Numbered from the stretch's first letter, positions 24,917 through 36,730 are shown. The stretch is 64,000 nt of DNA from Guyparkeria halophila (GCF_034479635.1 NZ_CP140153.1:255501-319500), one strand, 5' to 3'. Program-made: numbers and translations. The notes: generated from the letters alone by a model not told the origin.

Positions 24917-25756
24917 ATGTCAGCCATGCCGCAATTGTCCCCTTCCGTCAGCTCCCCATCCTCCGCCGAGGGTTCCGCTCAGGCCCTTGCGCGGATCGAG
25001 ATCGTGCTCTGCCAGACGTCGATGGCGGAGAACATCGGTGCCGCGGCCCGGGCGATGAAGACCATGGGCCTCTCGCGACTCGTGCTGGTCGCGCCCCGAG
25101 TCAGCCGGGCGGCGATCGACGACAAGGCCCGGGCGGTGGCGACGCACGCCGCCGACCTGCTCGATGCCGCTCGCGTGGTCGATTCGGTCGACGAGGCCGT
25201 GGCCGATTCGGTGGCCGTGTGGGCGACCACCGCGCGGACGCGCAGCCTGGCCCTGCCGTTGCTCGACGGACGGGCGGCGGCGGCCGAGGTGATGCGGCAG
25301 GTCGGTTCACTGCCGGCGGAATCGACCGGCCGGATCAGCATCCTGTTCGGCGCCGAACGCACCGGCCTGACCAACGAGGAGCTGGGCGTGGCCGATCACC
25401 TGCTGGCCCTGCATGCCAATCCAGACTACCCGGTGCTCAACCTCGCCCAGGCGGTCCAATTGGTGGCCTACGAGTTGTTCCACGCCTCGCGCCAGCCGCA
25501 ACCGCTGGAGGCCGGCGGCGAACCGCCGGCCCGCAAGGCCGAGCTTGCTACACTCTGCGCTCGTCTCGAGGCCGCGCTGGCGGCGCGCGACTATTTCCCC
25601 GGCAGCGGGGCGGCGGAGACGGAGCAGCACGCCCGGCGCCTGATGCAGCGCCTGCGCGTGATGCTCAACCGGGCCGAGCCGCGTCGGGACGAGCTGCAGA
25701 TCCTGCAGGGCATGCTGACCGCGCTATCCCGAGGGCGGCGCGACGGGGCGGATTGA
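24917..25756 (+). CDS. trmJ: tRNA (cytidine/uridine-2'-O-)-methyltransferase TrmJ
   Basis: TrmJ methylates the ribose of nucleotide 32 in several tRNAs. The 279-residue SPOUT protein shows [20 protein letters not shown] (motif 1), [25 protein letters not shown] (motif 2, SAM knot) and [16 protein letters not shown] (motif 3), followed by an alpha-helical C-terminal extension ending MLTALSRG. The N-terminal 20 residues are a Ser/Pro-rich extension; Met4 is an alternative start. cysE follows after 23 nt. Confidence 0.93.
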   Translation: MSAMPQLSPSVSSPSSAEGSAQALARIEIVLCQTSMAENIGAAARAMKTMGLSRLVLVAPRVSRAAIDDKARAVATHAADLLDAARVVDSVDEAVADSVAVWATTARTRSLALPLLDGRAAAAEVMRQVGSLPAESTGRISILFGAERTGLTNEELGVADHLLALHANPDYPVLNLAQAVQLVAYELFHASRQPQPLEAGGEPPARKAELATLCARLEAALAARDYFPGSGAAETEQHARRLMQRLRVMLNRAEPRRDELQILQGMLTALSRGRRDGAD

Positions 25757-25779
25757 TCGATAGATTGCGGAGCAAGTGC

Positions 25780-26592
25780 ATGGGTTGGTGGAAAACGATT
25801 CTCGATGACGTCGACAGCGTGTTCGACCGCGATCCGGCGGCACGCAGCCGTTGGGAGATCGCGCTGACCTATCCGGGTCTGCACGCCGTCTGGTGGCATC
25901 GCGTTGCCCATGCGCTCTGGCGGCGCAACTGGCGCCTGCTGGCGCGGTTGATCTCGAATGTCAGCCGCTGGCTGACCGGGATCGAGATCCACCCCGGTGC
26001 CGAGATCGGCCATCGATTCTTCATCGACCACGGCATGGGAGTGGTGATCGGCGAGACTGCCGAGATCGGCAATGACTGCACCCTGTATCACGGCGTCACG
26101 CTGGGCGGCACCACCTGGCGCGAGGGCAAGCGTCACCCCACGCTCGGCGACGGCGTGGTGGTCGGGGCCGGGGCGAAGATCCTCGGCCCGATCACCCTCG
26201 GCGAGGGGGTGCGCGTCGGGTCGAACGCCGTTGTGCTCCGTGATGCCCCCGACGGGGCGACCCTGGTGGGCATCCCGGCGCGGATGGTCGAGCAGCGCGC
26301 CGAGCAGAACGAGACCAAGCGACGTGTTGCCCAGCGGCTCGGGTTCGATGCCTACGGCGTGGCCCGCGACATGCCCGACCCGGTGGCGACCGTGGTCGAT
26401 CGCCTGCTGGATCACGTTCAGACGGTCGACGGTCAGCTTGACGAGATGGCCGACGCCCTGCGTTCGCTGGGGGTGGATGTCTCCCGACCGAGTCGTCCCA
26501 GCCTGGATGGTTGTCACCTCGACGAGGAAGACGGGGCGGTCAATTGCGGTCGCGACCAGCCGGTCGAGCAGGCCCCGGACCGGCGGGACTGA
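25780..26592 (+). CDS. cysE: Serine O-acetyltransferase
   Basis: CysE makes O-acetylserine, the carbon acceptor for sulfide in cysteine synthesis. The 270-residue protein has the N-terminal helical part ([20 protein letters not shown]) and a left-handed beta-helix of hexapeptide repeats: [19 protein letters not shown] with the catalytic Asp-His, [46 protein letters not shown] 25780 has GGAG upstream; the open frame further upstream is a shadow of trmJ. The acidic tail of about 90 residues after the beta-helix is longer than in the short CysE forms. Situated between trmJ and iscR, as in relatives. Confidence 0.94.
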   Translation: MGWWKTILDDVDSVFDRDPAARSRWEIALTYPGLHAVWWHRVAHALWRRNWRLLARLISNVSRWLTGIEIHPGAEIGHRFFIDHGMGVVIGETAEIGNDCTLYHGVTLGGTTWREGKRHPTLGDGVVVGAGAKILGPITLGEGVRVGSNAVVLRDAPDGATLVGIPARMVEQRAEQNETKRRVAQRLGFDAYGVARDMPDPVATVVDRLLDHVQTVDGQLDEMADALRSLGVDVSRPSRPSLDGCHLDEEDGAVNCGRDQPVEQAPDRRD

Positions 26593-26717
26593 CCCGGTCG
26601 GCCCCGCCCATATACAGCGCGGTGTCGCCGGACTATGATGGGGCGACTATCCCCGAGAATCCCGCTCGGGATTGACCCGTTTTGGCGGCCGCGATAGCGG
26701 CTGCCGGGAGGTTTGCA

Positions 26718-27218
26718 ATGAGGCTGACGACCAAGGGCCGCTACGCCGTGACGGCCATGCTGGACCTGGCCATCCATGACCGCGGCCAACCGACGGCACT
26801 GGCCGACATCGCGGAACGACAGTCATTGTCGCTCTCCTACCTTGAGCAGTTGTTTGCCCAGTTGCGTCGCGGGCAGCTGGTGAGCAGCGTGCGCGGCCCG
26901 GGCGGTGGCTACCAGCTGGCGCGTGAGCCGGCGCGGATCAATATCGCCGAGATCGTCCACGCGGTCGACGAGGTGGTCGATGTCACCCGCTGCGGTGGAC
27001 GCGGCAACTGCCAGGGAGGTGGCAAGTGCCTGGCTCATGACCTGTGGATGGGGCTGTCGGCCCAGATCCAGGGGTTCCTCGAGTCCATTTCGCTGGCCGA
27101 CGTGGTGGAGCAGCCCGACGTGCTCGACGTCTCCGCTCGCCAGGACGATCAGCTGCAACAGACGCGCGACGAGCGGTCCGAGGCCGTCGCTGCCGGCATG
27201 CGGGGCGTCGGTCCCTGA
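26718..27218 (+). CDS. iscR: Rrf2-family Fe-S cluster regulator IscR
   Basis: IscR senses Fe-S status with a [2Fe-2S] cluster and represses or activates cluster-assembly genes. The 166-residue protein starts [18 protein letters not shown], has the winged helix ([21 protein letters not shown]), and ligands Cys92, Cys98, Cys104 and His107 in [16 protein letters not shown], identical in spacing to E. coli IscR. ATG 26718 follows GGGAGG. Unusually, no iscS, iscU, iscA, hscB, hscA or fdx follows: the next feature is the palindromic element and then ndk. Either the isc genes are elsewhere or the cell uses another assembly system. Confidence 0.95.
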   Translation: MRLTTKGRYAVTAMLDLAIHDRGQPTALADIAERQSLSLSYLEQLFAQLRRGQLVSSVRGPGGGYQLAREPARINIAEIVHAVDEVVDVTRCGGRGNCQGGGKCLAHDLWMGLSAQIQGFLESISLADVVEQPDVLDVSARQDDQLQQTRDERSEAVAAGMRGVGP

Positions 27219-27293
27219 TCCGAGCTCCCTGCTCGATCGCCAACGCGAACAGTCTCCACGCGGTTCGCGTGGATTGTTTTCCGGTGAATCGTC

Positions 27294-27558
27294 GGAACCT
27301 CTGCACGAATAGCCAACGCCTCTGCGGGTCGCCAGGTACCCAGATGCAAGGCGTAGCGCGCCGCCCAATGGCCGGAGTCATTGGCAAGCGCTGCAACACC
27401 GCAGATGGGTGCCTGGCGGCCCGCCCTCCGGGGCTTGCCGGCTTGCCCGCCCTCGGTGTTGCCGATTCTCGGCGGGCAACGAGCCCGACTTCGAATCGAC
27501 GCCTTGATGGCGAACAAGCCGGTAAGCCAGAGGCATTGGCTATTCGTGCAGAGGTTCC
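27294..27558. repeat. Palindromic element copy 3 (265 bp) between iscR and ndk
   Basis: Outer arms: GGAACCTCTGCACGAATAGC at the left end are repeated inverted at the right end, through CCAA with one mismatch. CAGATGCAAGGCG is at 27341-27353 (offset 47). Inner arms GGTCGCCAGGTACCCA and TGGGTGCCTGGCGGCC pair, AACACCG pairs with CGGTGTT, and a perfect hairpin AGCGC...CCAATG/CATTGG...GCGCT lies between. The stem sequences differ from copies 1 and 2 but the plan is the same. The element lies exactly where relatives carry iscSUA-hscBA-fdx. Confidence 0.87.
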
Positions 27559-27575
27559 TTAAACTATCGCGCTTT

Positions 27576-27604
27576 GCTGTCGCTCATCCCCGGTGAGCGA
27601 CAGC
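27576..27604 (+). terminator. Strong hairpin upstream of ndk, probable terminator
   Basis: GCTGTCGCTCA pairs perfectly with TGAGCGACAGC around a 7-nt loop and is followed by a T-rich but interrupted tract. It could end the iscR transcript, or form part of the ndk leader. Confidence 0.55.
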
Positions 27605-27674
27605 TTCCTGTTTCCGTTTTCTTTTTCACGTTTCACCGGGGCGGAATGATCCCGCCCGATCAGGAGATAACTTC

Positions 27675-28100
<426 letters not shown>

Positions 28101-28141
28101 GACCGCTGGCACCTTTTCGGGTCGACATACGGGTGGCCTGA

Positions 28142-29272
28142 ATGACTTCGACCGACGAACGCATCAATCTGCTGGGACTGGCGCCCAGCCGCCTGCGTGC
28201 CTGGTTTGCGGAGATGGGCGAGAAGCCCTTCCGTGCCAACCAGGTGCTCAAGTGGGTGCACCAGCGTCGGGTCGAGGACTTCGACGCAATGACCGATCTC
28301 GCCAAGAGCCTGCGCGAAAAGCTCAAGGAGATCGCCTGCATCCAGGCCCCCGAGATCCTGCTCGACCAGGAATCGAAGGACGGGACGCGCAAGTTTCTCG
28401 TCGATACGGGCGGCGGCAACTCCGTGGAGATGGTCTACATCCCCGAAGACGACCGCGCGACCCTCTGCATTTCCTCGCAGGTGGGCTGTTCGCTCACCTG
28501 TACCTTCTGCTCGACCGGCCGGCAGGGCTTCAACCGCAACCTGTCGACCGCCGAGATCGTCGGCCAGCTCTGGTTGGCCGAGCGGTTGGTCGAGCGTCGC
28601 CTGCCGACCGGCAAGGCGATCAGCAACGTGGTCTTCATGGGCATGGGCGAGCCGCTCTTGAACGAGCAGGCAGTGGTCGACGCCGCCGAGCTGATGCTCG
28701 ACGACCACGCCTACGGCCTGTCCAAGCGTCGAGTGACCATCTCGACCTCCGGCATCGTGCCGGCGATCGATCGGCTGGGCGAGCGGTTGCCGATTTCGCT
28801 CGCCATTTCGCTGCACGCGCCCAACGACGCGCTGCGCAACGAGTTGGTGCCGATCAACGAGAAGTACCCGCTCGACGAGCTAATGGCGGCCTGCGACCGC
28901 TACGCCGAGGTGGTGCCGCATGGCGCGATCATCTACGAGTACGTGATGATCCAGGGCGTCAACGACACGCCCGAGCATGCCGATGAGCTGATCGCGTTGC
29001 TCGGCCCGCGCAAGGAGGCGGTCAAGATCAACCTGATCCCGTTCAACCCCTTCGAGGGTTCCGGCTACGAGCGTTCCTCGCGCAACCGCATCGAGCGGTT
29101 CCGGGCACGACTCAAGGCGGTGGGCATCAATACCGTGCCGCGCAAGACGCGCGGTGACGATATCGATGCCGCCTGCGGCCAGCTTGCCGGCAAGGTCGCC
29201 GACAAGTCCCGCCGCAAGGATCGCCTGGCGCAGATGGGCCTGGGCCAGGGTGTGGTGGAGGTGACTCGATGA
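28142..29272 (+). CDS. rlmN: Dual-specificity 23S rRNA/tRNA m2A methyltransferase RlmN
   Basis: RlmN is a radical-SAM enzyme that methylates C2 of A2503 in 23S rRNA and A37 in some tRNAs. The 376-residue protein has the cluster motif [15 protein letters not shown] (CxxxCxxC), [39 protein letters not shown], and the C-terminal region [20 protein letters not shown] with the methyl-carrying Cys. The stop overlaps pilF by 4 nt. Confidence 0.96.
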   Translation: MTSTDERINLLGLAPSRLRAWFAEMGEKPFRANQVLKWVHQRRVEDFDAMTDLAKSLREKLKEIACIQAPEILLDQESKDGTRKFLVDTGGGNSVEMVYIPEDDRATLCISSQVGCSLTCTFCSTGRQGFNRNLSTAEIVGQLWLAERLVERRLPTGKAISNVVFMGMGEPLLNEQAVVDAAELMLDDHAYGLSKRRVTISTSGIVPAIDRLGERLPISLAISLHAPNDALRNELVPINEKYPLDELMAACDRYAEVVPHGAIIYEYVMIQGVNDTPEHADELIALLGPRKEAVKINLIPFNPFEGSGYERSSRNRIERFRARLKAVGINTVPRKTRGDDIDAACGQLAGKVADKSRRKDRLAQMGLGQGVVEVTR

Positions 29273-30051
29273 GCCATCGCCTGCTGACGCTTTGCGCCGT
29301 GATCCTGCTCGGCCTGAGCGGCTGCGCCACCACCGGCCTGCCGGGTGGCGACAGCGGTTCGATCGAGCGCCACGTCGGCGAAAATACCCAGGCCGCCGAG
29401 ATCAATACCGAACTGGCCGCCGGCTACATGCGCAAGGGCGAGCTCAAGATCGCCATGGAAAAGATTCGACGCGCGATCCGGCTCGATAGCGGCTATGCCC
29501 CGGCGCATCACGTCCACGCCATCCTGCTGCAGCGTCTGGGCGAGGAAGAGAAGGCGGGCGATGCCTTTGCCCGAGCCGTGCGGCTCGACGGCGACAACTC
29601 GGATCTGGCGAACAACTACGGCGGCTTCCTGTGCTCCCAGGGCGACTACGAACGCGCTCAGGCGATGTTCCGTCGCGCCTACGACGATCCCCTGTACGAG
29701 ACCCCGGAATTCGCCCTGGTCAACTCCGGGCGCTGCTACCAGCAGGCCGGCGAACAGTCCCAGGCACTGGCCCAGTTCCGCCGGGCGCTGGACGAAGGCG
29801 CCCGTCAGCCGGGTGCCCTGCTGGGTGTCGCGCAGGCATTGCTGGAAACCGGCGAGGCGGCCGAGGCGGCCGAGGCGATGCGGCGATACGAATCGCGTCA
29901 CCGGCACACCCCGGGGTCGCTGGGCGTCGCGATCGCGATCGACCGTGCGGTGGGTGACGAACAGGCATTGAAGAACCACCGCCTGATCCTGCGCGGCCGA
30001 TTCCCGGACTCGCCGGAGGCCCAGGCACTGGAACAGGGAGGCAGTCGATGA
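29269..30051 (+). CDS. pilF: Type IV pilus biogenesis lipoprotein PilF/PilW (TPR)
   Basis: PilF is an outer-membrane TPR lipoprotein that helps the PilQ secretin assemble. The 260-residue protein has a lipoprotein signal with lipobox GLSGC (Cys19). TPR repeats run from about residue 45 ([20 protein letters not shown], then [19 protein letters not shown] and [16 protein letters not shown]). The same name is used in many annotations of the rlmN-rodZ interval. It overlaps both neighbours by 4 nt. It fits with the pilus genes at 52-59 kb. Confidence 0.93.
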   Translation: MSHRLLTLCAVILLGLSGCATTGLPGGDSGSIERHVGENTQAAEINTELAAGYMRKGELKIAMEKIRRAIRLDSGYAPAHHVHAILLQRLGEEEKAGDAFARAVRLDGDNSDLANNYGGFLCSQGDYERAQAMFRRAYDDPLYETPEFALVNSGRCYQQAGEQSQALAQFRRALDEGARQPGALLGVAQALLETGEAAEAAEAMRRYESRHRHTPGSLGVAIAIDRAVGDEQALKNHRLILRGRFPDSPEAQALEQGGSR

Positions 30052-31103
30052 GCGAGCAGGAGCGGCGTGAGCCAGCGGTCGGAGCAACGGCCCACGAGCC
30101 GGATGAGGCGATCACCCTTGGGCAGGAGATCGCCGGCCCCAGCGTCGGCGAACGGATTCGGCGCGGACGCGAAGCCGCCGGTCTGAGCGCCGCGGATCTC
30201 GCCCAGCCGCTCAACCTCGATCTGAAGGTGATCGAGTGTATCGAGCGCGACGAGCTCGATGCCGTACCGGGGCGCCCTTACATCCTCGCCTATCTGCGCA
30301 CCTGGGCCGGGCAACTGGGGCTCGACGGCGATGAGCTGATCGCCCAGTACAACGCCCAGCGCGCCCCGGACAACGGGACGGTGCAGGGTGGCATTCACCC
30401 GACGCTGGACGTCATGGAGCCCCGTGGCGGTGGCGTTGGCCGTCGCTTGCTGGGATGGTTGGGCATCCTGATCGTCATCGCGATCGTGGTGCTCGCCCTC
30501 TCGCGTCTCGATGCCGATCGCGTGCAGTCCTGGTGGACCGATCTGCGCGGCGAGACGGCCGAGTCGTCGACCGACACGGGCCCGGCGTCGGTGACCGAGG
30601 ACGACTCGGCCGGCGAGCGTCCGGCCATCGACGGGGCCCTCGACGAGCCCCCGGCGCCGCCGACCGAGGCGCCTTCGCCGACCGAGAGCGTCTCGCTGGC
30701 GCTGCCCGGCGAGCGCCTGGCGGCGATCGGCGCTGCGATTGAAGGGCGTGAGCCCGCCGAGGACGAGTCCGGCCAATCCGCCGGCCAATCCGCTGGCGAG
30801 GCCGACAACGAACCCGATGCCGATGAATCGGCGGCCCCTGCCGCCGACAAGCCGCCGGCCCTGCTGCTGCGCGCCACCAGCGCCGACAGCTGGGTCGAGG
30901 TGCGCGACGGCAACGGCGAGCGACTGATGTACGACGTGCTGGCCGCCGGCGAGGAACGCGCGTTTGCCGAGGCAAACGGGCCGTTCTCGCTGGTGCTGGG
31001 GCAGCCCGAGGGGATCGAGGTCGAATACCAGGGCAAGCCGGTGGATCTGGGTGAGCCGAGCGGGGACACCGGCGTGCTGCGAACCACCGTGGGGAATTCA
31101 TGA
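30048..31103 (+). CDS. rodZ: Cytoskeletal morphogenesis protein RodZ
   Basis: RodZ links MreB filaments to the membrane elongation machinery. The 351-residue protein has a cytoplasmic helix-turn-helix domain (about 32-103; [19 protein letters not shown] and [14 protein letters not shown]), one membrane segment (134-152), an acidic Ser/Glu-rich periplasmic linker with a short SAGQSAGE repeat, and a C-terminal DUF4115 domain (about 270-345; [18 protein letters not shown]). It overlaps pilF and ispG by 4 nt each. Confidence 0.94.
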   Translation: MSEQERREPAVGATAHEPDEAITLGQEIAGPSVGERIRRGREAAGLSAADLAQPLNLDLKVIECIERDELDAVPGRPYILAYLRTWAGQLGLDGDELIAQYNAQRAPDNGTVQGGIHPTLDVMEPRGGGVGRRLLGWLGILIVIAIVVLALSRLDADRVQSWWTDLRGETAESSTDTGPASVTEDDSAGERPAIDGALDEPPAPPTEAPSPTESVSLALPGERLAAIGAAIEGREPAEDESGQSAGQSAGEADNEPDADESAAPAADKPPALLLRATSADSWVEVRDGNGERLMYDVLAAGEERAFAEANGPFSLVLGQPEGIEVEYQGKPVDLGEPSGDTGVLRTTVGNS

Positions 31104-32221
31104 GCTTTCAACCGGTTCCGGTGACGCGTCGCCTGTCCCGTCGGATCCAGGTCGGGTCCGTGGGCGTGGGGGGCGATGCGCCCATCTCTGTCCAGTCGAT
31201 GACCAACACCGACACCTGCGATGTCGAGGCGACGGTCGCCCAGATCGAGCGCCTTGCCGCCGCCGGCGCCGACCTCGTGCGTGTCTCCGTGCCCAACATG
31301 GATGCCGCCGAGGCCTTCGGCAAGATCAAGCAGCGGGTCTCCATCCCGCTGATCACCGACATCCACTTCGACTACCGCATCGCCCTGCGCGTCGCGGACC
31401 TGGGCGCCGACTGCCTGCGCATCAACCCCGGCAACATCGGTCGCGAGGACCGCGTGCGCCAGGTGATCGACTCGGCGCGCGACCACGGCATCCCGCTGCG
31501 CATCGGCGTCAACGCCGGCTCGCTGGAGAAGGACCTGCAGCAAAAGTACGGCGAACCGACCCCGGACGCGCTGGTCGAGTCCGCCTTGCGGCACATCGAT
31601 ATCCTCGACCGGCTCGACTACCCCGAGTTCAAGGTCTCGCTGAAGGCCTCCGACGTCTGGATGACGCTGGGTGCCTACCGCAAGCTCGCTGACCAGATCG
31701 AGCAGCCGCTGCATCTGGGGATCACCGAGGCGGGTGGTCCGCGCGCCGGCGCGGTCAAGTCCGCCGTAGGTCTGGGCATGCTGTTGGCCGAGGGGATCGG
31801 TGACACCCTGCGCGTCTCGCTGGCCGCCGACCCGGTCGAAGAGGTCAAGGTCGGCTGGGATATCTTGAAGTCGCTGAAACTTCGCAGCCGCGGCGTCAAC
31901 CTGATTGCCTGCCCGTCCTGTGCCCGTCAGGAGTTCGACGTGATCAAGACCGTCAACGCCCTGGAAGAGCGTATCGAGGACATCGACCTGCCCATGGATG
32001 TCGCCGTGATCGGCTGCGTGGTCAACGGGCCCGGCGAGGCCCGCGAGGCATCCATCGGCCTGACCGGCGGTCAGCCCAATCTGCTGTACGTCGACGGCAA
32101 GCCGTCGCGCAAGCTGTCCGAAGAAGAGCTGGTCGACCAGATCGAACAAACCATCCGCGAGCGCGTCGCCCGGGATAAGGCCGCCCATGAGGCCGCCCAC
32201 GATTCCGGCGACGAGCGATAA
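31100..32221 (+). CDS. ispG: 4-hydroxy-3-methylbut-2-enyl-diphosphate synthase IspG
   Basis: IspG is the penultimate MEP-pathway enzyme, a [4Fe-4S] reductase that makes HMBPP. The 373-residue protein shows [64 protein letters not shown] and the cluster ligands [10 protein letters not shown] and [10 protein letters not shown]. The next MEP enzyme, IspH, starts at 63.5 kb in this window. Confidence 0.97.
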   Translation: MSFQPVPVTRRLSRRIQVGSVGVGGDAPISVQSMTNTDTCDVEATVAQIERLAAAGADLVRVSVPNMDAAEAFGKIKQRVSIPLITDIHFDYRIALRVADLGADCLRINPGNIGREDRVRQVIDSARDHGIPLRIGVNAGSLEKDLQQKYGEPTPDALVESALRHIDILDRLDYPEFKVSLKASDVWMTLGAYRKLADQIEQPLHLGITEAGGPRAGAVKSAVGLGMLLAEGIGDTLRVSLAADPVEEVKVGWDILKSLKLRSRGVNLIACPSCARQEFDVIKTVNALEERIEDIDLPMDVAVIGCVVNGPGEAREASIGLTGGQPNLLYVDGKPSRKLSEEELVDQIEQTIRERVARDKAAHEAAHDSGDER

Positions 32222-32234
32222 CCCCGATTCCACG

Positions 32235-33485
32235 ATGAGCAAGACGCCCAAGAGCATCCGGGGCATGCACGACGTGCTGCCCGACGACACGCCCGCCTGG
32301 CAACGCCTGGAAACCGCCCTGCGCGACACCGCCGCGGCATTCGGTTACGAAGAGATCCGCATGCCGATCGTCGAGCAGACGGCGCTGTTTGCGCGGTCGA
32401 TCGGCGAGGTGACCGATATCGTCGAGAAGGAGATGTACACCTTCGACGACCGCAACGGCGATTCGCTCACCCTCCGCCCCGAGGGCACGGCCGGCTGCGT
32501 GCGGGCCTGCCTGCAGCACGGCATCATCCACAACCAGCAGCGTCGGCTGTGGTACACCGGGCCGATGTTCCGCCACGAGCGCCCGCAGAAGGGGCGCTAC
32601 CGCCAGTTCCACCAGTTCGGCGTCGAGACCTTCGGCGTGGCCGGCCCGGAGCTGGAGGTCGAGCTGATCCAGATGGCCGCCTCGCTGTGGGCGCGCCTCG
32701 GCATCGAGGACGTGCGCCTGGAGATCAATACCCTCGGCCAGCCCGAGGCACGCGCCCGGCACCGCGAGGTGCTGATCGAGTATCTGGAGGGCCACGCCGA
32801 CCAGCTCGACGAGGAAGCGCGCCGGCGCCTGCACGAGAACCCGCTCCGGGTGCTCGACAGCAAGAACCCTGACATCCAGCCGATCCTCGAGGCCGCACCG
32901 AAGCTGGCCGACTACCTCGACGAGGAGTCGGCCGCCGACTTCGCCAAGACCTGCGGGCTGCTCGATGCGCTGGGGGTTCCCTACCGGATCAACCCGCGGC
33001 TGGTGCGCGGGCTGGACTACTACAACAAGCTGGTGTTCGAGTGGGTCACCGAGTCGCTCGGCGCCCAGGGCACCATCTGTGCCGGCGGTCGTTACGACGG
33101 GCTGGTCGAACAGCTCGGCGGCCGGGCCACGCCGGCAGCCGGGTTCGCGATCGGTATCGAGCGATTGCTGTCGCTGGCCGAGACGCCGACGGACGCCGGT
33201 CGTGCCGACCTCTACGTCATCGTGCCGGAAGCGGCCCGCCAGGGGGCGGGGCTGCGGCTTGCCGACCGTCTGCGCCGCACCTTGGTCGGCCGACGGGTGC
33301 AGTGTAATCTCGACGGCGGCAGCCTCAAGGCACAGTTCAAGCGCGCGGATCGCAGTGGTGCCGCCACCGCGCTGATCGTCGAGGACGAGGCCGGCGAGCA
33401 GGTCTCGGTCAAGCCGTTGCGCGGCGAAGGCGAGCAGCAGACCGTCGCCGTGGACGCCCTCGATACCCTCTTGGCCACTAACTAA
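32235..33485 (+). CDS. hisS: Histidyl-tRNA synthetase
   Basis: HisRS is a class II synthetase. The 416-residue protein starts at ATG 32235 ([19 protein letters not shown]); the frame is open 16 codons upstream, but this start matches the family. Visible motifs: [17 protein letters not shown] (motif 1 region), the [13 protein letters not shown] signature, [20 protein letters not shown] (motif 2), [14 protein letters not shown] and [15 protein letters not shown] (histidine-binding), [11 protein letters not shown] (motif 3), then the anticodon domain. It lies between ispG and yfgM. Confidence 0.96.
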   Translation: MSKTPKSIRGMHDVLPDDTPAWQRLETALRDTAAAFGYEEIRMPIVEQTALFARSIGEVTDIVEKEMYTFDDRNGDSLTLRPEGTAGCVRACLQHGIIHNQQRRLWYTGPMFRHERPQKGRYRQFHQFGVETFGVAGPELEVELIQMAASLWARLGIEDVRLEINTLGQPEARARHREVLIEYLEGHADQLDEEARRRLHENPLRVLDSKNPDIQPILEAAPKLADYLDEESAADFAKTCGLLDALGVPYRINPRLVRGLDYYNKLVFEWVTESLGAQGTICAGGRYDGLVEQLGGRATPAAGFAIGIERLLSLAETPTDAGRADLYVIVPEAARQGAGLRLADRLRRTLVGRRVQCNLDGGSLKAQFKRADRSGAATALIVEDEAGEQVSVKPLRGEGEQQTVAVDALDTLLATN

Positions 33486-33503
33486 CGCATTTCGGGAACC
33501 CCT

Positions 33504-34127
33504 ATGGTCGCCTCAGACGAAGAACAGATTGAACGCATCCGCGATTGGTGGTCGGAGAACGGCAAGACGGTGATTGCCGGCGTCGTGCTCGGCATTGCCG
33601 GCCTGGTCGGCTGGCAGGGCTGGCAGGGCTGGCAGGACAACCGGATCGCCTCGGCGTCCGCGGCCTTTGCCAATCTCGAGCAGATGGCGGCCCGCGGCGA
33701 AGGCGACGTGGTCGAGCGCGCGCGCGAGGTCGCCACCAGCCACGATGGCACCAACTACACCCCGCTGGCCTGGCTGATCGGTGCCGGTGCCGCCGTCGAG
33801 AGCAACGACCTCGAAACGGCCACGTCCTACCTCGAAAAGGCACGCGAGAGCGCCGAACGGGTCCAGCTGGTCGCGACGGTCGACCTGCGACTGGCCCGCG
33901 TACTCTGGGCACAGGGCGAACATGATGCCGCGCTCGAGCGACTGGCCAATCCGCCGGCCGGCTTTGACGGCCTGTTTGCCGAACTGCGCGGCGACATCCT
34001 TGCCGAACGCGGCGACCTGGTCGCCGCGCGCCAGGCCTACGAAACCGCCATCGAATCCGATGCCGCCAACGGCCTGCTGCAGATGAAGCTCGACAGCCTG
34101 CCGGCCGGCGCCGAGGAGAAATCATGA
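33504..34127 (+). CDS. yfgM: YfgM-family TPR membrane protein (SecYEG ancillary chaperone)
   Basis: The 207-residue protein has a short cytoplasmic start (DEEQIERIRDWWSENGK), one membrane segment (about 22-44), and TPR-like helices. In E. coli YfgM sits at the SecYEG translocon with PpiD. The typical WW and the tandem GWQGWQGWQ after the membrane segment are visible. Its stop overlaps the bamB ATG by 4 nt; hisS-yfgM-bamB-der is the conserved order. Confidence 0.9.
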   Translation: MVASDEEQIERIRDWWSENGKTVIAGVVLGIAGLVGWQGWQGWQDNRIASASAAFANLEQMAARGEGDVVERAREVATSHDGTNYTPLAWLIGAGAAVESNDLETATSYLEKARESAERVQLVATVDLRLARVLWAQGEHDAALERLANPPAGFDGLFAELRGDILAERGDLVAARQAYETAIESDAANGLLQMKLDSLPAGAEEKS

Positions 34128-35275
34128 TCAACACGCACTCGACCCGTTGGACGCTGCCGCTGGTTGCGGGCCTGGCCGTCGCACTCGCCGGCTGCTCGGC
34201 ACCGCGCGAACTGGTCAAGCCCACGCCGCTGCAGGAGATCGACAACCAGCAACCGCCCCAGGTTGCCTGGAGCGGTTCCTCCGGCGGTGATCAGGAAAAT
34301 CATCTGACCGCCATCGCCCCGGTCGAGGACGACGGGCGCGTCTTCGTTGCCGGCCCCGAGGGTGACGTGCTTGCCTACGATCTCGAGTCGGGCAAGCGAC
34401 TGTGGTCGGTCGATCTCGAGGCCGACCTGAGTGTCGGCGGCGGCGCCGGTGAAGGGATTGTCGTCTTCGGTAGCGAGGACGGTCGCGTCTTCGCCCTGGC
34501 GGCCGACAGTGGCGAGCGTCGCTGGGATGTCTCGATCCGCAGTTCGGTGGATGCCGCACCCTCGGTCGGCTTCGGTGATGTGGCCGTGCGCGGCCGCGAT
34601 GGCACGCTGGCCGTGCTGAATGCCGAGACCGGCGAGATGCGCTGGCGCCAGTCGAAAAACCCGCCGGCCCTGACCCTGCAGGGACAGGGGCGCGTGCTGA
34701 TGTTCCCCGATGCCCTGGCTGCCGGTTTCGACGACGGCACGATTGCCGTCTTCGCCCGCGAGGATGGCCGCGAGCTGTGGAGCCAGGCCGTGGCGCTGCC
34801 GACCGGCCGGACCGACGTCGACCGCATGGTGGATGTCGACGCCACGCCGGTGTTCGCCGATGGCGTCTTCTATGCCGCGACGTACCAGGGCAAGCTGGTT
34901 GCCCTGGCCGCCCAGGGCGGTCGCGAGCTGTGGTCACGCGACTTCTCCAACACCAACAACATCGCGGCCGGTGGTCGCGCGCTCTACCTGAGCGATGCCG
35001 ACGGCGTGATCTGGGCCATCGACCGGCGCAGCGGCGATGCGCTCTGGCGCCAATCGGATCTCAAGCACCGCGGCTTGACCGGCCCGGCCCTGATCAATGG
35101 CTACCTGGTCGTGGGGGATCGCGAGGGCTACGTGCACGTGCTCTCGACCACCAGCGGCGCGTTGGTCGGCCGGGCCGACTGGGGCGATCCGCTGATCGAC
35201 CCGATCCAGCAGGTCGACGGTCAGGGCCTGGCCGTCACCCGCGACGGCGAACTGCGGGCGTTCACGCTTGACTAA
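34124..35275 (+). CDS. bamB: Outer-membrane protein assembly factor BamB
   Basis: BamB is the beta-propeller lipoprotein of the BAM complex. The 383-residue protein has a lipoprotein signal with LAGCSAP (Cys24) and repeated propeller blades of the PQQ type: VAGPEGDVLAYDLESGKRLW, VFGSEDGRVFALAADSGERR, WAIDRRSGDALWRQ and others. Its length and location before der are standard. Confidence 0.95.
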   Translation: MINTHSTRWTLPLVAGLAVALAGCSAPRELVKPTPLQEIDNQQPPQVAWSGSSGGDQENHLTAIAPVEDDGRVFVAGPEGDVLAYDLESGKRLWSVDLEADLSVGGGAGEGIVVFGSEDGRVFALAADSGERRWDVSIRSSVDAAPSVGFGDVAVRGRDGTLAVLNAETGEMRWRQSKNPPALTLQGQGRVLMFPDALAAGFDDGTIAVFAREDGRELWSQAVALPTGRTDVDRMVDVDATPVFADGVFYAATYQGKLVALAAQGGRELWSRDFSNTNNIAAGGRALYLSDADGVIWAIDRRSGDALWRQSDLKHRGLTGPALINGYLVVGDREGYVHVLSTTSGALVGRADWGDPLIDPIQQVDGQGLAVTRDGELRAFTLD

Positions 35276-35311
35276 TTCTGGCAACAGCCACCCCACGAGT
35301 CCTTTGACGCG

Positions 35312-36730
35312 ATGAAACCCGTAATCGCCCTGGTCGGCCGCCCCAACGTGGGCAAGTCGACCCTTTTCAACCAGCTCACTCGCAGCCGTGATGCGCTGGT
35401 GGCCGATTTCGCCGGCCTGACCCGCGATCGTCAGTACGGTGCGGCCCATCACGAGGAACGTGACTGGCTGGTGATCGACACCGGCGGGCTGACCGGCGAG
35501 CGGGGCGGCATCGAGGCCCTGATGGAGGATCAGGCCTGGCTGGCCGTCGAGGAGGCCGATCTGATCGCCTTCCTCGTCGATGGTCGGGCCGGGCTGACCG
35601 CCGCCGACGAGCAAATCGCCGCGGAATTGCGCCGCGCCGGCAAGCCGGTGCTGCTGGTGGTCAACAAGACCGACGGCGTCGATGAGCACGAGGTCCAGGC
35701 CGAGTTCTGGGCGCTGGGCATGGGTGAGCCGGAATACATCGCCGCTTCGCACGGACGTGGCATCGGCGGGCTATGGGAGCGGCTAGAGACCATGCTGCCG
35801 CCGGAGTTCGCCGAGGAACCGGCCGAGGAGCCCGAGGGGCGAGGCATTACCGTCGCCCTGGTCGGGCGTCCCAACGTGGGCAAGTCCACCCTGACCAACC
35901 GGTTGCTGGGTGAATCGCGCGTGCTTGCCTTTGACGAGCCGGGGACCACCCGCGACTCGATCAAGATCCCCTTCGAGCGCGACGACAAGCCCTACACGCT
36001 GATCGACACCGCCGGGGTGCGGCGCAAGTCGCGCGTCGGCGAGGCGATCGAGAAGTTCAGCATCGTCAAGACGTTGCAGGCGATCGACGCTGCCAATGTC
36101 GTGATCCTGGTGCTCGATGCGCACACCGGCATTACCGAGCAGGACCAGCATTTGCTGGGCTTCATCAATGAGCGTGGCCGCGCGCTGGTGATCGCGGTCA
36201 ACAAGTGGGACGGGCTGGAGTCTGACGTGCGTGAGCGCGTCGCCTCGGAGATCGAACGCAAGCTCGGCTTTATCAACTACGCCGAGATCCATCGCATTTC
36301 CGCCCTGCACGGCACCGGCGTGGGTCACCTGTTCGAGAGCGTGGATCAGGCCTATGAAGCCGCCATGCGCTCGATCTCGACCAACGCGCTGACCCGCACC
36401 CTGGGGGCCGCCGTCGAGCAGCACCAGCCGCCGCTGGTACACGGCCGGCGCATCCGCCTGCGCTATGCCCACCAGGGCGGCAGCAACCCGCCGATCATCG
36501 TCATTCACGGCAAGCAGACCAAGCGCCTGCCGGGGCATTACCACCGTTATCTGGAATCCTACTTCCGCCGCGAACACGATCTGATGGGCACCCCGATCCG
36601 GATCGAATTCCGCACCGATTCGAACCCCTACGAGGGCAAGGTCGACCGGCGCACGCCGCTGCAAAAGGTCAAGCAGAAGAAGGCCGAGGCGCGCCGACGC
36701 TCGTCGGGTCGCGAGCCGCGTAAGGGCTGA
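35312..36730 (+). CDS. der: Ribosome biogenesis GTPase Der (EngA)
   Basis: Der has two tandem GTPase domains used in 50S subunit assembly. The 472-residue protein has [12 protein letters not shown] (residues 8-19), DTGGL and NKTDGV in domain 1, and [17 protein letters not shown] and NKWDGL in domain 2, followed by a KH-like domain ([20 protein letters not shown]). The basic tail is [17 protein letters not shown]. It closes the ndk-to-der gene run; a REP-like array follows. Confidence 0.96.
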   Translation: MKPVIALVGRPNVGKSTLFNQLTRSRDALVADFAGLTRDRQYGAAHHEERDWLVIDTGGLTGERGGIEALMEDQAWLAVEEADLIAFLVDGRAGLTAADEQIAAELRRAGKPVLLVVNKTDGVDEHEVQAEFWALGMGEPEYIAASHGRGIGGLWERLETMLPPEFAEEPAEEPEGRGITVALVGRPNVGKSTLTNRLLGESRVLAFDEPGTTRDSIKIPFERDDKPYTLIDTAGVRRKSRVGEAIEKFSIVKTLQAIDAANVVILVLDAHTGITEQDQHLLGFINERGRALVIAVNKWDGLESDVRERVASEIERKLGFINYAEIHRISALHGTGVGHLFESVDQAYEAAMRSISTNALTRTLGAAVEQHQPPLVHGRRIRLRYAHQGGSNPPIIVIHGKQTKRLPGHYHRYLESYFRREHDLMGTPIRIEFRTDSNPYEGKVDRRTPLQKVKQKKAEARRRSSGREPRKG

